Below the pieces are notes generated by a model that was not told where the DNA came from, did no database searches, and was given only the letters and a program-made list of their open reading frames with translations. The position numbers and the translations under genes are program-made. 64,000 nt of DNA. Source: Rhizobium phaseoli (GTDB lineage Bacteria; Pseudomonadota; Alphaproteobacteria; Rhizobiales; Rhizobiaceae). How positions within the stretch are numbered: the first letter of the stretch is position 1; each line of letters starts with the position of its first letter. This document shows positions 19,191-27,867 of the stretch, piece by piece. The DNA is taken from assembly GCF_003985125.1 (NCBI RefSeq), contig NZ_ML133565.1, forward strand, positions 248,001 to 312,000, written 5' to 3'.

Positions 19191-19256
19191 GATCCGTCTC
19201 CCTTGTGTCTTGCGAATGCCTTCCGCGGCGCCGGCGCGTCTTTGGAAGCAGGCATT

Positions 19257-19283
19257 GGATGCAGATCCGTCGAAAAGGTTCCC
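19257..19283 (-). promoter_or_regulatory. Candidate ECF-type promoter for the DUF4142-cupredoxin-sigma cluster
   Basis: On the minus strand GGGAACC (19283-19277) is followed, after 15 nt, by CATCC (19261-19257). The GGAAC -35 is the hallmark of ECF-recognised promoters. The start point would be about 60 nt before the DUF4142 start codon, consistent with autoregulation by the cluster's own sigma factor. The exact -10 is uncertain. Confidence 0.4.
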
Positions 19284-19334
19284 GGAAATTTTTACGCAGG
19301 GGGCAGCCTTTCATCGGCGTCGGGCGCCGATGTT

Positions 19335-19682
19335 TCAGCTTCTGCCGAGGAACCGCTGCAGCACGATCGCGTGATTGTGCTGCAGGTCCTTCGCCGCATA
19401 GAGAAGCGTTGCGTCCGATTTTCCGATCTGGTGTTCGAGTTCTTCTACGGCCGACGCGTTCATTTCGAGTTCGCCCTGGTAGCGGCGCTGGAACTCTGTC
19501 CATCTGGCGGGATCGTGGCCGAACCAGCGGCGCAGCGCCGGGCTCGGCGCGACCTCCTTCAGCCAGAGATCGACTGCCGCATCCTGCTTGCTCAGTCCGC
19601 GCGGCCAGAGCCTGTCGACGAGAATGCGGATGCCGTCCTTGTCTTGCTTCGGTTCGTAGATTCGTTTGATGTGCACCGTCAT
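19335..19682 (-). CDS. DUF488 family protein (YeaO-like)
   Basis: 115 residues, the full length of the short DUF488/YeaO group. It has the characteristic IRILVDRLWPRGLSK near residues 18-32, the VAPSPALRRWFGHDP segment, and a LLYAAKD core strand. Cytoplasmic; biochemical role unknown. It lies upstream of the ECF cluster on the same strand but 145 bp away, with the putative ECF promoter between, so it is probably a separate unit. Confidence 0.85.
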   Translation of the reverse strand: MTVHIKRIYEPKQDKDGIRILVDRLWPRGLSKQDAAVDLWLKEVAPSPALRRWFGHDPARWTEFQRRYQGELEMNASAVEELEHQIGKSDATLLYAAKDLQHNHAIVLQRFLGRS

Positions 19683-19765
19683 TTGCTCACCCGCATTGGT
19701 TCAGAATCCTTTTCGATCGAAGAGATGAGTGAAGGACTTGGTTCCACCTTAAGAGATATGAAAGG

Positions 19766-20227
19766 TTGAAGGCAGCCATGCTTCATTCGTCGCGGCTGCG
19801 GATCGCGCGGTTCCTCAAAAAGAACACGCCGCCGCATTTTTCCGGCGTGAATGACGATTTTGTCTGGGGTGCCGCGCTGGCCAGCGAACGAACGGCCGAC
19901 GAACTGCTGGTCGTGGGCGAAGACGGCACTGTTTTGATAGGCAATGCCCGTGATGGTTTCCGCAGTTTGGGGGAGTTTTTCCCCGGTGATTACATCTGGT
20001 CGGTCCGCAGCTTCCTAGGGAGGATCTACTTAGGCACCTGTCTTTATGTGCTCGAAGGCTCTCGCGTGAGGCTGCTTACGGGCGAAAAGTTGGACGGCAA
20101 GACGCAGGTCATCAGCCTCGACAGCGTGTCTGATAACGCCTTGTGGATAGCGACCAACCGTCATGCGTACCGTTACGACGGCAGCGCATTCACATACTAT
20201 CAGCACGGCGACAATCTCGCGTACTGA
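19766..20227 (+). CDS. Hypothetical protein with beta-propeller-like repeats
   Basis: 153 residues; ATG at 19778 is an alternative start. Repeating short strands ending in aromatic or gly-rich turns (LLVVGEDGTVLIGN, SFLGRIYLGT, NALWIATNRHAYRYDG) look like blades of a small propeller, but there are only about three, too few to close. It may be a fragment of a longer propeller protein or a small stand-alone one. Codon use is less GC-biased than neighbours. No family named. Confidence 0.55.
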   Translation: MKAAMLHSSRLRIARFLKKNTPPHFSGVNDDFVWGAALASERTADELLVVGEDGTVLIGNARDGFRSLGEFFPGDYIWSVRSFLGRIYLGTCLYVLEGSRVRLLTGEKLDGKTQVISLDSVSDNALWIATNRHAYRYDGSAFTYYQHGDNLAY

Positions 20228-20681
20228 TGGCTTCGGCTGAACCCATTGCAATAAGGTCAGCTGTCGGGGTATCCTGAACAATGGCTATTCATGTTTTGCT
20301 GAACCAGTTCGTCCACATAGGGGTCGAACGCTCTATCCTCGACACACCCGATCCGAATAACCCATACAGGCGGCTTGAACACGCGCGCGAGATCGGGTCA
20401 TCGAGACAACTGAGGGACTAAACAGCTATGGCACGATGCCATGACGGCACGCGAGGAATTTCGTCGAGCGACGATCCGACAGAGCATGCCGAGCGGCATT
20501 GTCGTCTGAAGCTTCAACACCCGTCAGTATAAAGCGGAGATGCGGCTCGGCTGGGCCGTTCGGTCAGCAGGGCAGCACCCGATAGGGTTAGCTGGGTGCG
20601 TATTGTAGAATATGTGAATGTACGCATAATTTCCGCGGCTGGCGCGGCCAGGCAGATTGGTCGAGTGCTCTGGGGGATGCT
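20228..20681. other. Gap with possible micro-ORFs only
   Basis: 454 bp of lower-GC sequence. It contains a 46-codon frame from ATG 20281 to TAA 20421 (begins MAIHVLLNQFVH) and a 34-codon frame from 20428. Neither has a clear ribosome binding site or recognised family. The stretch may be remnant or acquired DNA. The promoter of the following methyltransferase gene should be at its right end. Confidence 0.35.
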
Positions 20682-21704
20682 ATGGAAACAGATGTCGAGG
20701 ACACCCATGCCGGTGTCGTGTCGCCGGAACTCGTGGTCGATGCACTCTTTGCATGCCGGAAGACGGCGGCGATCAGGGCGGCTATCGAACTCGATCTCTT
20801 TACGCATATCGGCGAGGGCAAAACGGCAGTATCCCTGGCGTCGGCAATGAGCGCTTCGGAGCGTGGGACGCGCATCCTGTGCGACTACCTCGTGGTCCAT
20901 GGCTTCCTGACAAAGGAGAGCGGCGAGTACCGAATGACGCCCTCGACCAGAATGTTCCTCGATCGCAATTCACCGGCCTATATGGGCTCCGCCGTCGAGT
21001 TCGTCGCCGCTCCCGAAGTCCTGGATAATTTTCTGCGTGATCCGGCCGCCGTCGTTCGAAATGGCGGATCGGCCGGGCTTGCGAACCTGTCTGCAGATAA
21101 TCCCGTCTGGTTGAAGTTTGCGCGCGGTATGGGCTCCTTTACCGGGCTCAGTGCCAAAATACTGGCCGGCGAAATCTCCGGCTGGGGCAAGCCTCCCAGA
21201 AAAGTTCTGGATATTGCTTCAGGTCCGGGCCTGTTCGGGATCGAAATTGCCAAGGTCTTTCCGTCGGCGGAAATCGTCGCCGTCGACTGGGCGGCTGTAT
21301 TGGAGTTGTCGCGGCAGAATGCGGAAAGAGCCGGCGTTGCTGACCGATATCGGACGGTCGCCGGCAATGCTTTCGATGTCGACTGGGGCACCGGATATGA
21401 CCTCGTGCTGCTTCCAAACTTCCTGCACCACTTCGATATGCCGACATGCGCTCAACTGTTGCGAAAGATCATCGCGAGCCTTGCAGAGGATGGTCGGATC
21501 GTCGCGGTTGATTTCGTGCCGAACGAAGATCAGGTTTCACCGCCTTTTCCCGCGGCGTTTTCCTGGGAGATGCTCGCTGGCACGCCGTCGGGGCAGGCTT
21601 ATACGCACAGTGAGCTGACTGAGATGGCAAGACTGGCCGGCCTTGCGGGTGTCATGGTCAAACCGATGCCGCCAACTCCGGCAAGCCTCATTGTCTTCGA
21701 GTAG
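20682..21704 (+). CDS. SAM-dependent methyltransferase (O-methyltransferase family 2-like)
   Basis: 340 residues. The N-terminal 100 residues form a winged-helix dimerisation domain (ALFACRKTAAIRAAIELDLF, then SERGTRILCDYLVVHGFL). The C-terminal Rossmann domain has the SAM loop LDIASGPGLFG at about residue 175, an acidic residue after strand 2 (VAVDWA), GNAFDVDWG, and NFLHHFD motif IV. This layout is that of small-molecule O-methyltransferases such as hydroxyneurosporene or acetylserotonin methyltransferase relatives. Substrate unknown. It stands alone, with no biosynthetic partners next to it. Confidence 0.85.
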   Translation: METDVEDTHAGVVSPELVVDALFACRKTAAIRAAIELDLFTHIGEGKTAVSLASAMSASERGTRILCDYLVVHGFLTKESGEYRMTPSTRMFLDRNSPAYMGSAVEFVAAPEVLDNFLRDPAAVVRNGGSAGLANLSADNPVWLKFARGMGSFTGLSAKILAGEISGWGKPPRKVLDIASGPGLFGIEIAKVFPSAEIVAVDWAAVLELSRQNAERAGVADRYRTVAGNAFDVDWGTGYDLVLLPNFLHHFDMPTCAQLLRKIIASLAEDGRIVAVDFVPNEDQVSPPFPAAFSWEMLAGTPSGQAYTHSELTEMARLAGLAGVMVKPMPPTPASLIVFE

Positions 21705-22029
21705 CCGGCCGATTGCCGTCTTGCTGCCGGCGGATGCCCGTCCTCTCGCTCTCGGTGATCTCGCATTTCCCGCCTCGTCGGTGAGACCCCGCCACGCATT
21801 TTTCAATCGGCGGCTTCATCGAATATCTGGGCGTTCTTTCGCAGATGGGATCCTTTGCGCTCGAACGCGATATCGATCCGAAAGAGGGTGGTCGAGGACC
21901 CTTTGGCCATCTCGAAGCTGCTCGCACGGGCGGAAGCGACCGTCTGGTCGAGAATTGACGTGCGCCTGGCTTTGGTGCGATCCGTATGCTGCAGTCACGC
22001 TTTGCATGGCTGGTTTGCTGAGGATCAAT
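21705..22029. other. Gap with a possible gene remnant (21783-21957 +)
   Basis: One + frame is open from about 21783 to a TGA at 21957 with coding-like composition (contains GGFIEYLGVL and MGSFALERDIDPKEGG). It has no proper start and a stop immediately upstream. It may be the tail of a decayed gene. No family could be named. Confidence 0.3.
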
Positions 22030-22869
22030 ATGAAGCGGTTTTCGAACATCCGAACCTTGTTCTTCGCGCCGGTCGTCCTGATCGGGCTTGGCGCTCCGGC
22101 GGCATTGGCGGGGCAGAATGATTGCGTCGGCCGTGCGGCAGACATTATTCGACATGCTTACCCGAGCGCGACAAATGCCGATGATGGTACTCTTCTGTTC
22201 GAAGGGGCAACCATCACGCTATCCAGGAGCGACAGTGTCGATGACGATCCGCATGCGGTGATCTGCCGGGCTTGGCCGGCGCAGCCCCAGCTGACGCTGA
22301 TTGCGGTTCCGTTGATGACAGAGCAGTCGGATTCGGAAAACGAAGGTGGTATCGAACTCCTCGTCGTCGACAGCACCAACCTGCAAGTAAGGCAGCGGCT
22401 GCGTCTTGACGGCTTCATGTCCGACGACGCCTTTCGTGTGCGAAGCGTCGCCCTCGACACCGCACGCTATCAGCTCGCTCCGAAGAGAACGGCTTTCGGC
22501 CTGCGTGTTTCGCGGGAAGGCAGTTCGCGCGCCAACCCATTCGGTGAAACGACCTTATGGCTCTTCGCGATCGAAGGTGATGGGCTGAAGCCGATTCTTG
22601 ACAACGTTGTCGTTCGCGAAAGTCACGGAGAATGGGATACCGTCTGCGCCGGTGAGTTTAGCGAAACCACGCGCACGCTTTCGATGGTTCCGTCAGCCAA
22701 AGACACCGTTGCCGACATCATTGTCACCGAGAAAACGACGACATCCGTCAACAGGGTCGGAACGGATAATGATTGCAACAGCGAAGATAAGACGACGATC
22801 CGCAAACACCGGCTGCGGTACGACGGATCGGGATATGGCGTTCCCAAAGACCTGAAGCGGGTCGATTAG
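22030..22869 (+). CDS. Secreted hypothetical protein
   Basis: 279 residues. The frame is open further upstream, but the ATG at 22030 gives a clean signal peptide (MKRFSNIRTLFFAPVVLIG..., cleavage about ALA-GQ near residue 28). The mature part is beta-rich and acidic with four cysteines (one near its start in NDCVGRAA, others in VICRAW, DTVCAGE and DNDCNSE) that could form two disulfides in the periplasm. No family recognised. It is followed by a hairpin shared with the convergent gene. Confidence 0.65.
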   Translation: MKRFSNIRTLFFAPVVLIGLGAPAALAGQNDCVGRAADIIRHAYPSATNADDGTLLFEGATITLSRSDSVDDDPHAVICRAWPAQPQLTLIAVPLMTEQSDSENEGGIELLVVDSTNLQVRQRLRLDGFMSDDAFRVRSVALDTARYQLAPKRTAFGLRVSREGSSRANPFGETTLWLFAIEGDGLKPILDNVVVRESHGEWDTVCAGEFSETTRTLSMVPSAKDTVADIIVTEKTTTSVNRVGTDNDCNSEDKTTIRKHRLRYDGSGYGVPKDLKRVD

Positions 22870-22922
22870 GAGGACTGACCGGGACGGGGTCCAGGCTGCG
22901 CATCGTGCACATGGCGAATTAG

Positions 22923-22950
22923 AGCTCGGGCAAATCTAGGCGCCCGAGCT
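22923..22950. terminator. Hairpin between convergent genes
   Basis: AGCTCGGGC (22923-22931) pairs perfectly with GCCCGAGCT (22942-22950) around a 10 nt loop. It lies between the stop codons of two convergent genes. No U-run follows, so it may be a bidirectional or Rho-assisted terminator. Confidence 0.5.
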
Positions 22951-23009
22951 TCATCCCGCCCTCGGCGCAGCGATCACCGTCCACAATTCTGTCCAGCACT
23001 CCGTCAGAG

Positions 23010-24575
23010 TTAGGGGCCTGTCGCTGGGGCGATCTGCATCTGCGGGGGCTGGAGCGCGTCGTCTTTCCCAGGGCTCACTTCGGTATCGGTTGCAGGCGCT
23101 CCGGGCGCGGCCGGCGGCGTCGGGGGATGAGCAGTTGATCCTGTCGTTTCGGTTCCGACCGCGGGATTGTTGCCGACAGGGGGTGCGGCGGCCTCAGCAT
23201 TTATCGAAACCTGCTCGGTAGCGATCGGTTCAGGGGTGACCTTGCCATCGGCCGAAGCCACGCGCCATACGGTGTTGCCGCTATCATCAGCCACAAGCAG
23301 TGCACCGGTGCCGTCGATGCCGACGCCGACTGGCCGTCCCTTCGCCTGATCCCCCTTGATAAAACCCGTCACCACATCCTGCGCCTTGCCGGAGGGCTGG
23401 CCATTTTCGAACGGCACGTAGACCACCTTGTAGCCGTTGAAGCTGTCCCGGTTCCAGCTGCCGTGCTCGCCAATGAAGGCGCCGTTGGCATAGGCGGCCG
23501 GCAGCGCCGAATTCTTGGAGAAGGTCAGCCCGAGGGCCGCGACGTGGCTGGACAGGGCATAATCCGGCGGGATCGCCCTGTCGACCATCTCAGGGCGCGA
23601 CGGGTGTACGCGCGCATCGACGTGCTTGCCATAATAGCTCCAGGGCCAACCGTAGAAGCCGCCTTCCTTGACCGACGTCATGTAATCGGGAACCAGGTTC
23701 GGACCCAGCTCATCACGTTCATTGACGACAGTCCAGAGGACGCCGGTATCGGGATTGAAGGTGAGGCCGTTTGGATTGCGCAGGCCCGAGGCGAAAACGC
23801 GCGCGGCGCCGGTGTTTCGGTCCACCTGCCAGATCGCGGCGCGCCCCTTTTCCGCTTCGAGGCCGTTTTCAACGATGTTCGAATTCGAGCCAACCGAAAC
23901 GTACAGCACCTTTCCGTCCGGGCTGAGCGCAAGATCCTTTGTCCAGTGATGGTTGATCGGGCCGCCTGGCAGAGGCGTCAACAGTCTCGGCGGAGCGGTT
24001 ATCTCATTCTGCCCAAGCGAATAGGGATAGGCGAGAATGGCGCTCGTCGAGGCGACATAAAGCGTGTTGTCGATCCACGCCACGCCAAAGGGCGACTCCA
24101 ATTTTCTCAGGAGATCGTGCCTCTCGTCTACAATGCCGTCACGGTTCGTGTCGCGCAGCAGCGTGATCAGATTGCTTTCCTTCTGCTGGCCGCCACTATC
24201 GCCATGAGCGATCGACATGATCCAGCCCCGTATGAAATCCTTTGGCCGTGATTTTTGCTCGCCGGATGGACCGCGGGATTGAATGACCAGCACGTCACCA
24301 TTCGGCAGGGTGTGCACGGTGCGCGGATTGGCGAGGTCCTTGGCAAACGCAGTAATCTTCAGGCCGTCCGCAACCGCCGGCGTCTCGCCTCCTTTCCAAC
24401 CAACGACCTCCGCCACCTTCAGATCAGCGAGCAGAGACATGGCCGGCTCGGGCAGCACCGGATTAGGTCCGATCTGCGTGGAAATATCGAAATTGTCGCT
24501 CTGCGCATAAGCCGTGAGGCCGATGCTACTCGCTAGCGACAGGATCGACGCGCGGAGGATTCGGGTCTTGATCAT
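23010..24575 (-). CDS. Sorbosone dehydrogenase-like (PQQ glucose dehydrogenase fold) exported protein
   Basis: 521 residues. The start is the ATG overlapping the stop of the upstream DUF2231 gene (TGATG). A signal peptide ends near AYAQS (residue 25). The body is a six-bladed propeller of the soluble PQQ-dependent glucose/sorbosone dehydrogenase type: LANPRTVHTLPNGDVLVI, SPFGVAWI, NHHWTKDLALSPDGKVLYVSVGS (split here), ASGLRNPNGL, GGFYGWPWSYYG, and AFIGEHGSWNR. A low-complexity Pro/Ala/Thr tail of about 80 residues follows after residue 440, likely a linker or wall-anchoring tail. Oxidation of a sugar or aldose in the periplasm is expected. PQQ dependence is not proven from sequence. Confidence 0.87.
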   Translation of the reverse strand: MIKTRILRASILSLASSIGLTAYAQSDNFDISTQIGPNPVLPEPAMSLLADLKVAEVVGWKGGETPAVADGLKITAFAKDLANPRTVHTLPNGDVLVIQSRGPSGEQKSRPKDFIRGWIMSIAHGDSGGQQKESNLITLLRDTNRDGIVDERHDLLRKLESPFGVAWIDNTLYVASTSAILAYPYSLGQNEITAPPRLLTPLPGGPINHHWTKDLALSPDGKVLYVSVGSNSNIVENGLEAEKGRAAIWQVDRNTGAARVFASGLRNPNGLTFNPDTGVLWTVVNERDELGPNLVPDYMTSVKEGGFYGWPWSYYGKHVDARVHPSRPEMVDRAIPPDYALSSHVAALGLTFSKNSALPAAYANGAFIGEHGSWNRDSFNGYKVVYVPFENGQPSGKAQDVVTGFIKGDQAKGRPVGVGIDGTGALLVADDSGNTVWRVASADGKVTPEPIATEQVSINAEAAAPPVGNNPAVGTETTGSTAHPPTPPAAPGAPATDTEVSPGKDDALQPPQMQIAPATGP

Positions 24576-25012
24576 CACACTCTCCAGGCCAGTCGGGCAT
24601 ACTTGCGGGCAGACACGGCCGCAGTCACCAGGCACAAGACGAACGTGACAGCCGATAGCGCCAGCCCGTAGGGGACCACTGCGGTCCAGCCATCGCCGGC
24701 ATGCACAAGGCTGTTTGCGACCGCAAGCACCAATATCAATAGGTATAGGAGGGCGGATAGGAAGGTCGGCCGCAAAGGCTGAGTCCGCGGACGCAGCAGA
24801 TCGAAGACTCCCACTAGAATTGCAAGCCCTCCGAAAACCAGGCCGGCAAACAGCAGCCAAGCTGAGAAGTTTTGCCATAGCAGATTGCCGCTTTGCCAGA
24901 AGGCGATATCGGTCGCCAGCGCGAGCGTAAAGCAGACGAAGGGAAATGGGATAAAGAGCGACTGTATGGGATAGGCGGTCGCGTCGCGATTTCTGGCGGA
25001 AAAGATTGCCAT
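24575..25012 (-). CDS. DUF2231 four-helix membrane protein
   Basis: 145 residues starting at an ATG behind AAGGAG. The upstream frame is open but has no similar signal. Four hydrophobic helices at about 15-35, 45-67, 80-100 and 113-133, with IQSLFIPFPFVCFTLALATDI typical of DUF2231. Some members accompany haem or PQQ redox enzymes. Here the stop overlaps the start of the sorbosone-dehydrogenase-like gene by one base, so the two are made together and may form a membrane-linked dehydrogenase. That pairing is inference. Confidence 0.85.
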   Translation of the reverse strand: MAIFSARNRDATAYPIQSLFIPFPFVCFTLALATDIAFWQSGNLLWQNFSAWLLFAGLVFGGLAILVGVFDLLRPRTQPLRPTFLSALLYLLILVLAVANSLVHAGDGWTAVVPYGLALSAVTFVLCLVTAAVSARKYARLAWRV

Positions 25013-25202
25013 GGCATGCTCCTTGGCGAAGAGAGCTTCGACTTGCCTACCAACCGCACAACGCGGAGTTAGTTCCCGCCGCAGCCGTTGCCAATCGGCG
25101 TGGTTCGAAGAGCGACATATGCCATTGAGATTGGCGCCGCCTGTCAAAGGCTCGGGCAGTGCAGCGGAGCCGAGTGCTTCGCGCTCGCATCTGCTTTCAG
25201 CC

Positions 25203-25232
25203 CTTGAATTTTGCGCCCGGTTTCGCCAATTG
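25203..25232 (+). promoter_or_regulatory. Candidate heat-shock (RpoH) promoter for htpG
   Basis: CCCTTGAA ending at 25208 matches the RpoH -35, followed after 17 nt by CCAATTG (25226-25232), close to the CCCAT-type -10. It lies about 40 bp before the htpG start, as expected for a heat-shock gene. Confidence 0.5.
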
Positions 25233-25270
25233 ATCGGCGGAAAAATCCGTATCTTCTGGGGAAACCAAGC

Positions 25271-27157
25271 ATGACGACAAGTGTCGAACAGAATGTCGAA
25301 AGCCACGTCTTCGAGGCCGATGTCGCCCGCCTTCTGCATATGATGGTCCACTCCGTCTACTCGGACAAGGACGTCTTTCTGCGCGAATTGATCTCGAATG
25401 CAGCCGATGCCTGCGAGAAGCTTCGCTATGAGGCGATCGAGGCACCGGCGCTGCTGGGATCAGATGCCGAGAGCCGTATCACGCTGTCGCTGGACGACGA
25501 GAGCCGACAGCTCGTCGTGGAGGACAACGGCATCGGGATGCAGCGCGACGAAATGATCGAGGCCCTCGGGACGATTGCGAGGTCGGGGACCCGGGCTTTC
25601 ATGGATCGCATAGCAGCGCGCAAAGCCGGTGAAGGCGCTCAACTGATCGGCCAATTCGGCGTCGGCTTCTATTCCTGCTTCATGGTCGCGGATCGGGTCG
25701 ACGTGATCTCCCGCCGCGCCGGCTCGGAGGAGGCCTCGAAATGGTCCTCGGACGGCAAGGGGAGTTACAGCGTCGCTGCGGTAAATCTTGCCGAGGCGCC
25801 AGAGCGCGGCACGCGCATTGTCCTGCATCTGATGGAGGATGCGAAGAAATACACTTCCAGGTGGACTGTCGAGCGGATCGTCAAAGAACAATCCGGCCAT
25901 GTTCCCGTCGCAATCCGGCTTATCGAAAAGCCGGGCAGCGAACCGGTTGAGATTACCGACGGCACCGCGCTCTGGACAAAATCGAAGAGCGAAGTCAGCA
26001 AGGAAGAATATACCGACTTCTACCGCGGCGTGTCCGGTCAATACGATGAACCGGTCCTTACCGTGCACTTCCGTGCCGAAGGCCGGCATGAATACACGGC
26101 TCTCGCCTTTGTGCCTGGAACACAGCCGTTCGACATGTTTGACCCGGATCGCAAGGGGAGGATGAAGCTTTACGTCAAGCGCGTCTTCATCACCGACGAC
26201 GCGGAACTGATGCCGAGATATCTGCGCTTTGTCAGGGGCTTGGTCGATACGGCTGATCTGCCGCTCAATGTTTCTCGCGAAATGATCCAGGAAAGCTCGA
26301 TCCTGGCGGCGATCCGCAAAGGCGTCACAAACCGGGTCATCACCGCGATCGAGAAAATGGCTGATAGCGAGCCGGACACCTACCTCAAGTTCTGGGAGAA
26401 CTTCGGAGCTGTCTTGAAGGAAGGCATTTACGAAGACTACGAGCGGCGCACGCAACTGATGGCGCTTGCGCGCTTTCGTACCTCGACCTTGGCCGAAGGC
26501 TACCGTTCCTTGGCTGAATACGTCAAAGACGCGAAAGAAGGCCAAAATGCCATCTACTATCTTGCGGGTAGCAGCCTCGACCAGTTGAAGGCATCGCCAC
26601 AGCTGGAAGGCTTTCGGGCGCGCGGCATCGAAGTGCTGCTGTTGACCGACTCGGTCGACAGCTTCTGGGCGGTGAATGCACCGGAGTTCGAAGGCAAGGC
26701 ATTCAAGTCCATCACGCAAGGAGCTGCGGATCTTGCTGGCTTTCCAACCACCGATGGTCAAACACCGCAGGAACTGGATGGCGCCGGCCTGGCGATCTTC
26801 ATCGGCTTCGCCAAGGAGAAACTGGCCGGTCAAGTCTCCGATGTCCGTGCATCCGACCGGCTGACGGAGAGCGCAGTCTGCCTCGTTGCGCCGGAGGATG
26901 GTTATGACAGGCAGATGGAAAAGATTCTGCAGAATGCAGGTCGTCTCCAAGGCGCCGCCAAGCCAATTCTGGAAATCAACCTGGCCCATCCTTTGGTCAG
27001 AGCTATCGCAGCGGTCGAGAACGATGCCTCCTATCAGGAGGACGCAACATTCTTGCTGCTCGACCAAGCGCGCATTCTGGACGGCGACCGGCCGGAAGAT
27101 CCCCGAAAATTCGCGGAGCGGCTGGCGAGAGTCTTCCAGAGGTCTGTCCCTTCCTAA
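25271..27157 (+). CDS. htpG: Molecular chaperone HtpG (Hsp90)
   Basis: 628 residues; start at the ATG giving MTTSVEQNVESHVFEADVA, typical of alphaproteobacterial HtpG. GHKL ATPase motifs are all present: LRELISNAADACEKLRY with the catalytic Glu and Asn, VEDNGIGM, and the GQFGVGFYS lid loop. The middle-domain arginine region (VSREMIQES) and the C-terminal dimerisation part follow. ATP-dependent cytosolic chaperone, single-gene unit, probably heat-shock controlled (see promoter at 25203). Confidence 0.97.
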   Translation: MTTSVEQNVESHVFEADVARLLHMMVHSVYSDKDVFLRELISNAADACEKLRYEAIEAPALLGSDAESRITLSLDDESRQLVVEDNGIGMQRDEMIEALGTIARSGTRAFMDRIAARKAGEGAQLIGQFGVGFYSCFMVADRVDVISRRAGSEEASKWSSDGKGSYSVAAVNLAEAPERGTRIVLHLMEDAKKYTSRWTVERIVKEQSGHVPVAIRLIEKPGSEPVEITDGTALWTKSKSEVSKEEYTDFYRGVSGQYDEPVLTVHFRAEGRHEYTALAFVPGTQPFDMFDPDRKGRMKLYVKRVFITDDAELMPRYLRFVRGLVDTADLPLNVSREMIQESSILAAIRKGVTNRVITAIEKMADSEPDTYLKFWENFGAVLKEGIYEDYERRTQLMALARFRTSTLAEGYRSLAEYVKDAKEGQNAIYYLAGSSLDQLKASPQLEGFRARGIEVLLLTDSVDSFWAVNAPEFEGKAFKSITQGAADLAGFPTTDGQTPQELDGAGLAIFIGFAKEKLAGQVSDVRASDRLTESAVCLVAPEDGYDRQMEKILQNAGRLQGAAKPILEINLAHPLVRAIAAVENDASYQEDATFLLLDQARILDGDRPEDPRKFAERLARVFQRSVPS

Positions 27158-27320
27158 GCTGGGCTTGTTCAGCGCCCAAGCCGGTAACAGGCGTCGGCTT
27201 GTCGCGGGTGTCGCCATGAGTTTCCTGGCGGCATCTGCAGCCGACACTACACGGTGGATGCCGAGAAAGTTACGCCGGTCGAAGGGCTCGGGGCTGAGTC
27301 TGCCGGCTATTACGGTTAAG

Positions 27321-27644
27321 TTAGACGGGTTCGCTGCCGCGGCCAATGCAGGGAGTGAGAAGCTCCGGGTAGTTCTTTTCGTTGCTGGCCGTAAGATCGG
27401 TGGCTGAGAGCAGGAGTTCCGTCAAAGCTCCGAAGCGCTCATGCGCCTTTCTCAGGAGTTCGGCGCTGGCGATCGGGAGATCGATCACGGTCTCAAGCGT
27501 GCGAACGACACGCCGGGCGGCTCGCCGGATCTCGCGAGACGATATTTCAGATTTCACTATCTCCGCCGCCAGATTGAATTTGGCGCGGAAACTTGTCGCG
27601 TTTTGGGCGGCGATCTGCCATTGGCGGTAGGTCTGTTGCTGCAT
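27321..27644 (-). CDS. Hypothetical helical protein (phasin-like size)
   Basis: 107 residues beginning MQQQTYRQWQIAAQNATSF. It is nearly all amphipathic helix with many Ala, Arg and Glu and no signal or membrane segment. The composition and QWQ...NATSF opening faintly recall phasins or polyhydroxyalkanoate-associated small proteins, but no diagnostic motif is seen, so it is left as hypothetical. Separate unit, convergent with htpG. Confidence 0.55.
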   Translation of the reverse strand: MQQQTYRQWQIAAQNATSFRAKFNLAAEIVKSEISSREIRRAARRVVRTLETVIDLPIASAELLRKAHERFGALTELLLSATDLTASNEKNYPELLTPCIGRGSEPV

Positions 27645-27798
27645 GGCGACTTAACGCCTCAAGCGCCGAAACGTCTCAACTCACCTGCAAACAAAGTGAA
27701 TCGCATTTTAACCAAAACTTAAGCGTAAATTAGTTGAGGCTTATTAAACCGCCTAGCCCCGGGTGGACGTCGCGCTAACCTCCCACTCGTCAAAATAA

Positions 27799-27825
27799 GC
27801 GGGCGTCGGCTAAGCCGACGCCCGC
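27799..27825 (-). terminator. Intrinsic terminator behind the DUF1236-like gene
   Basis: Perfect 12 bp stem GCGGGCGTCGGC / GCCGACGCCCGC with a 3 nt loop. On the minus strand it is followed by TTATTTTG, a U-rich run. It sits 43 bp beyond the stop of the minus-strand gene at 27868. Confidence 0.85.
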
Positions 27826-27867
27826 AATCATCCGGGGGAGTTGTCACTCTTAAACCGCCGGATGCCA

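Noticed and set aside
20281..20532. Two micro-ORFs of 46 and 34 codons
   Set aside because: No ribosome binding site, no similarity recognised; reported only as gap content.
25460..27346. 628-codon open frame on the minus strand opposite htpG
   Set aside because: htpG is unmistakable on the + strand; the antisense frame has no family features.
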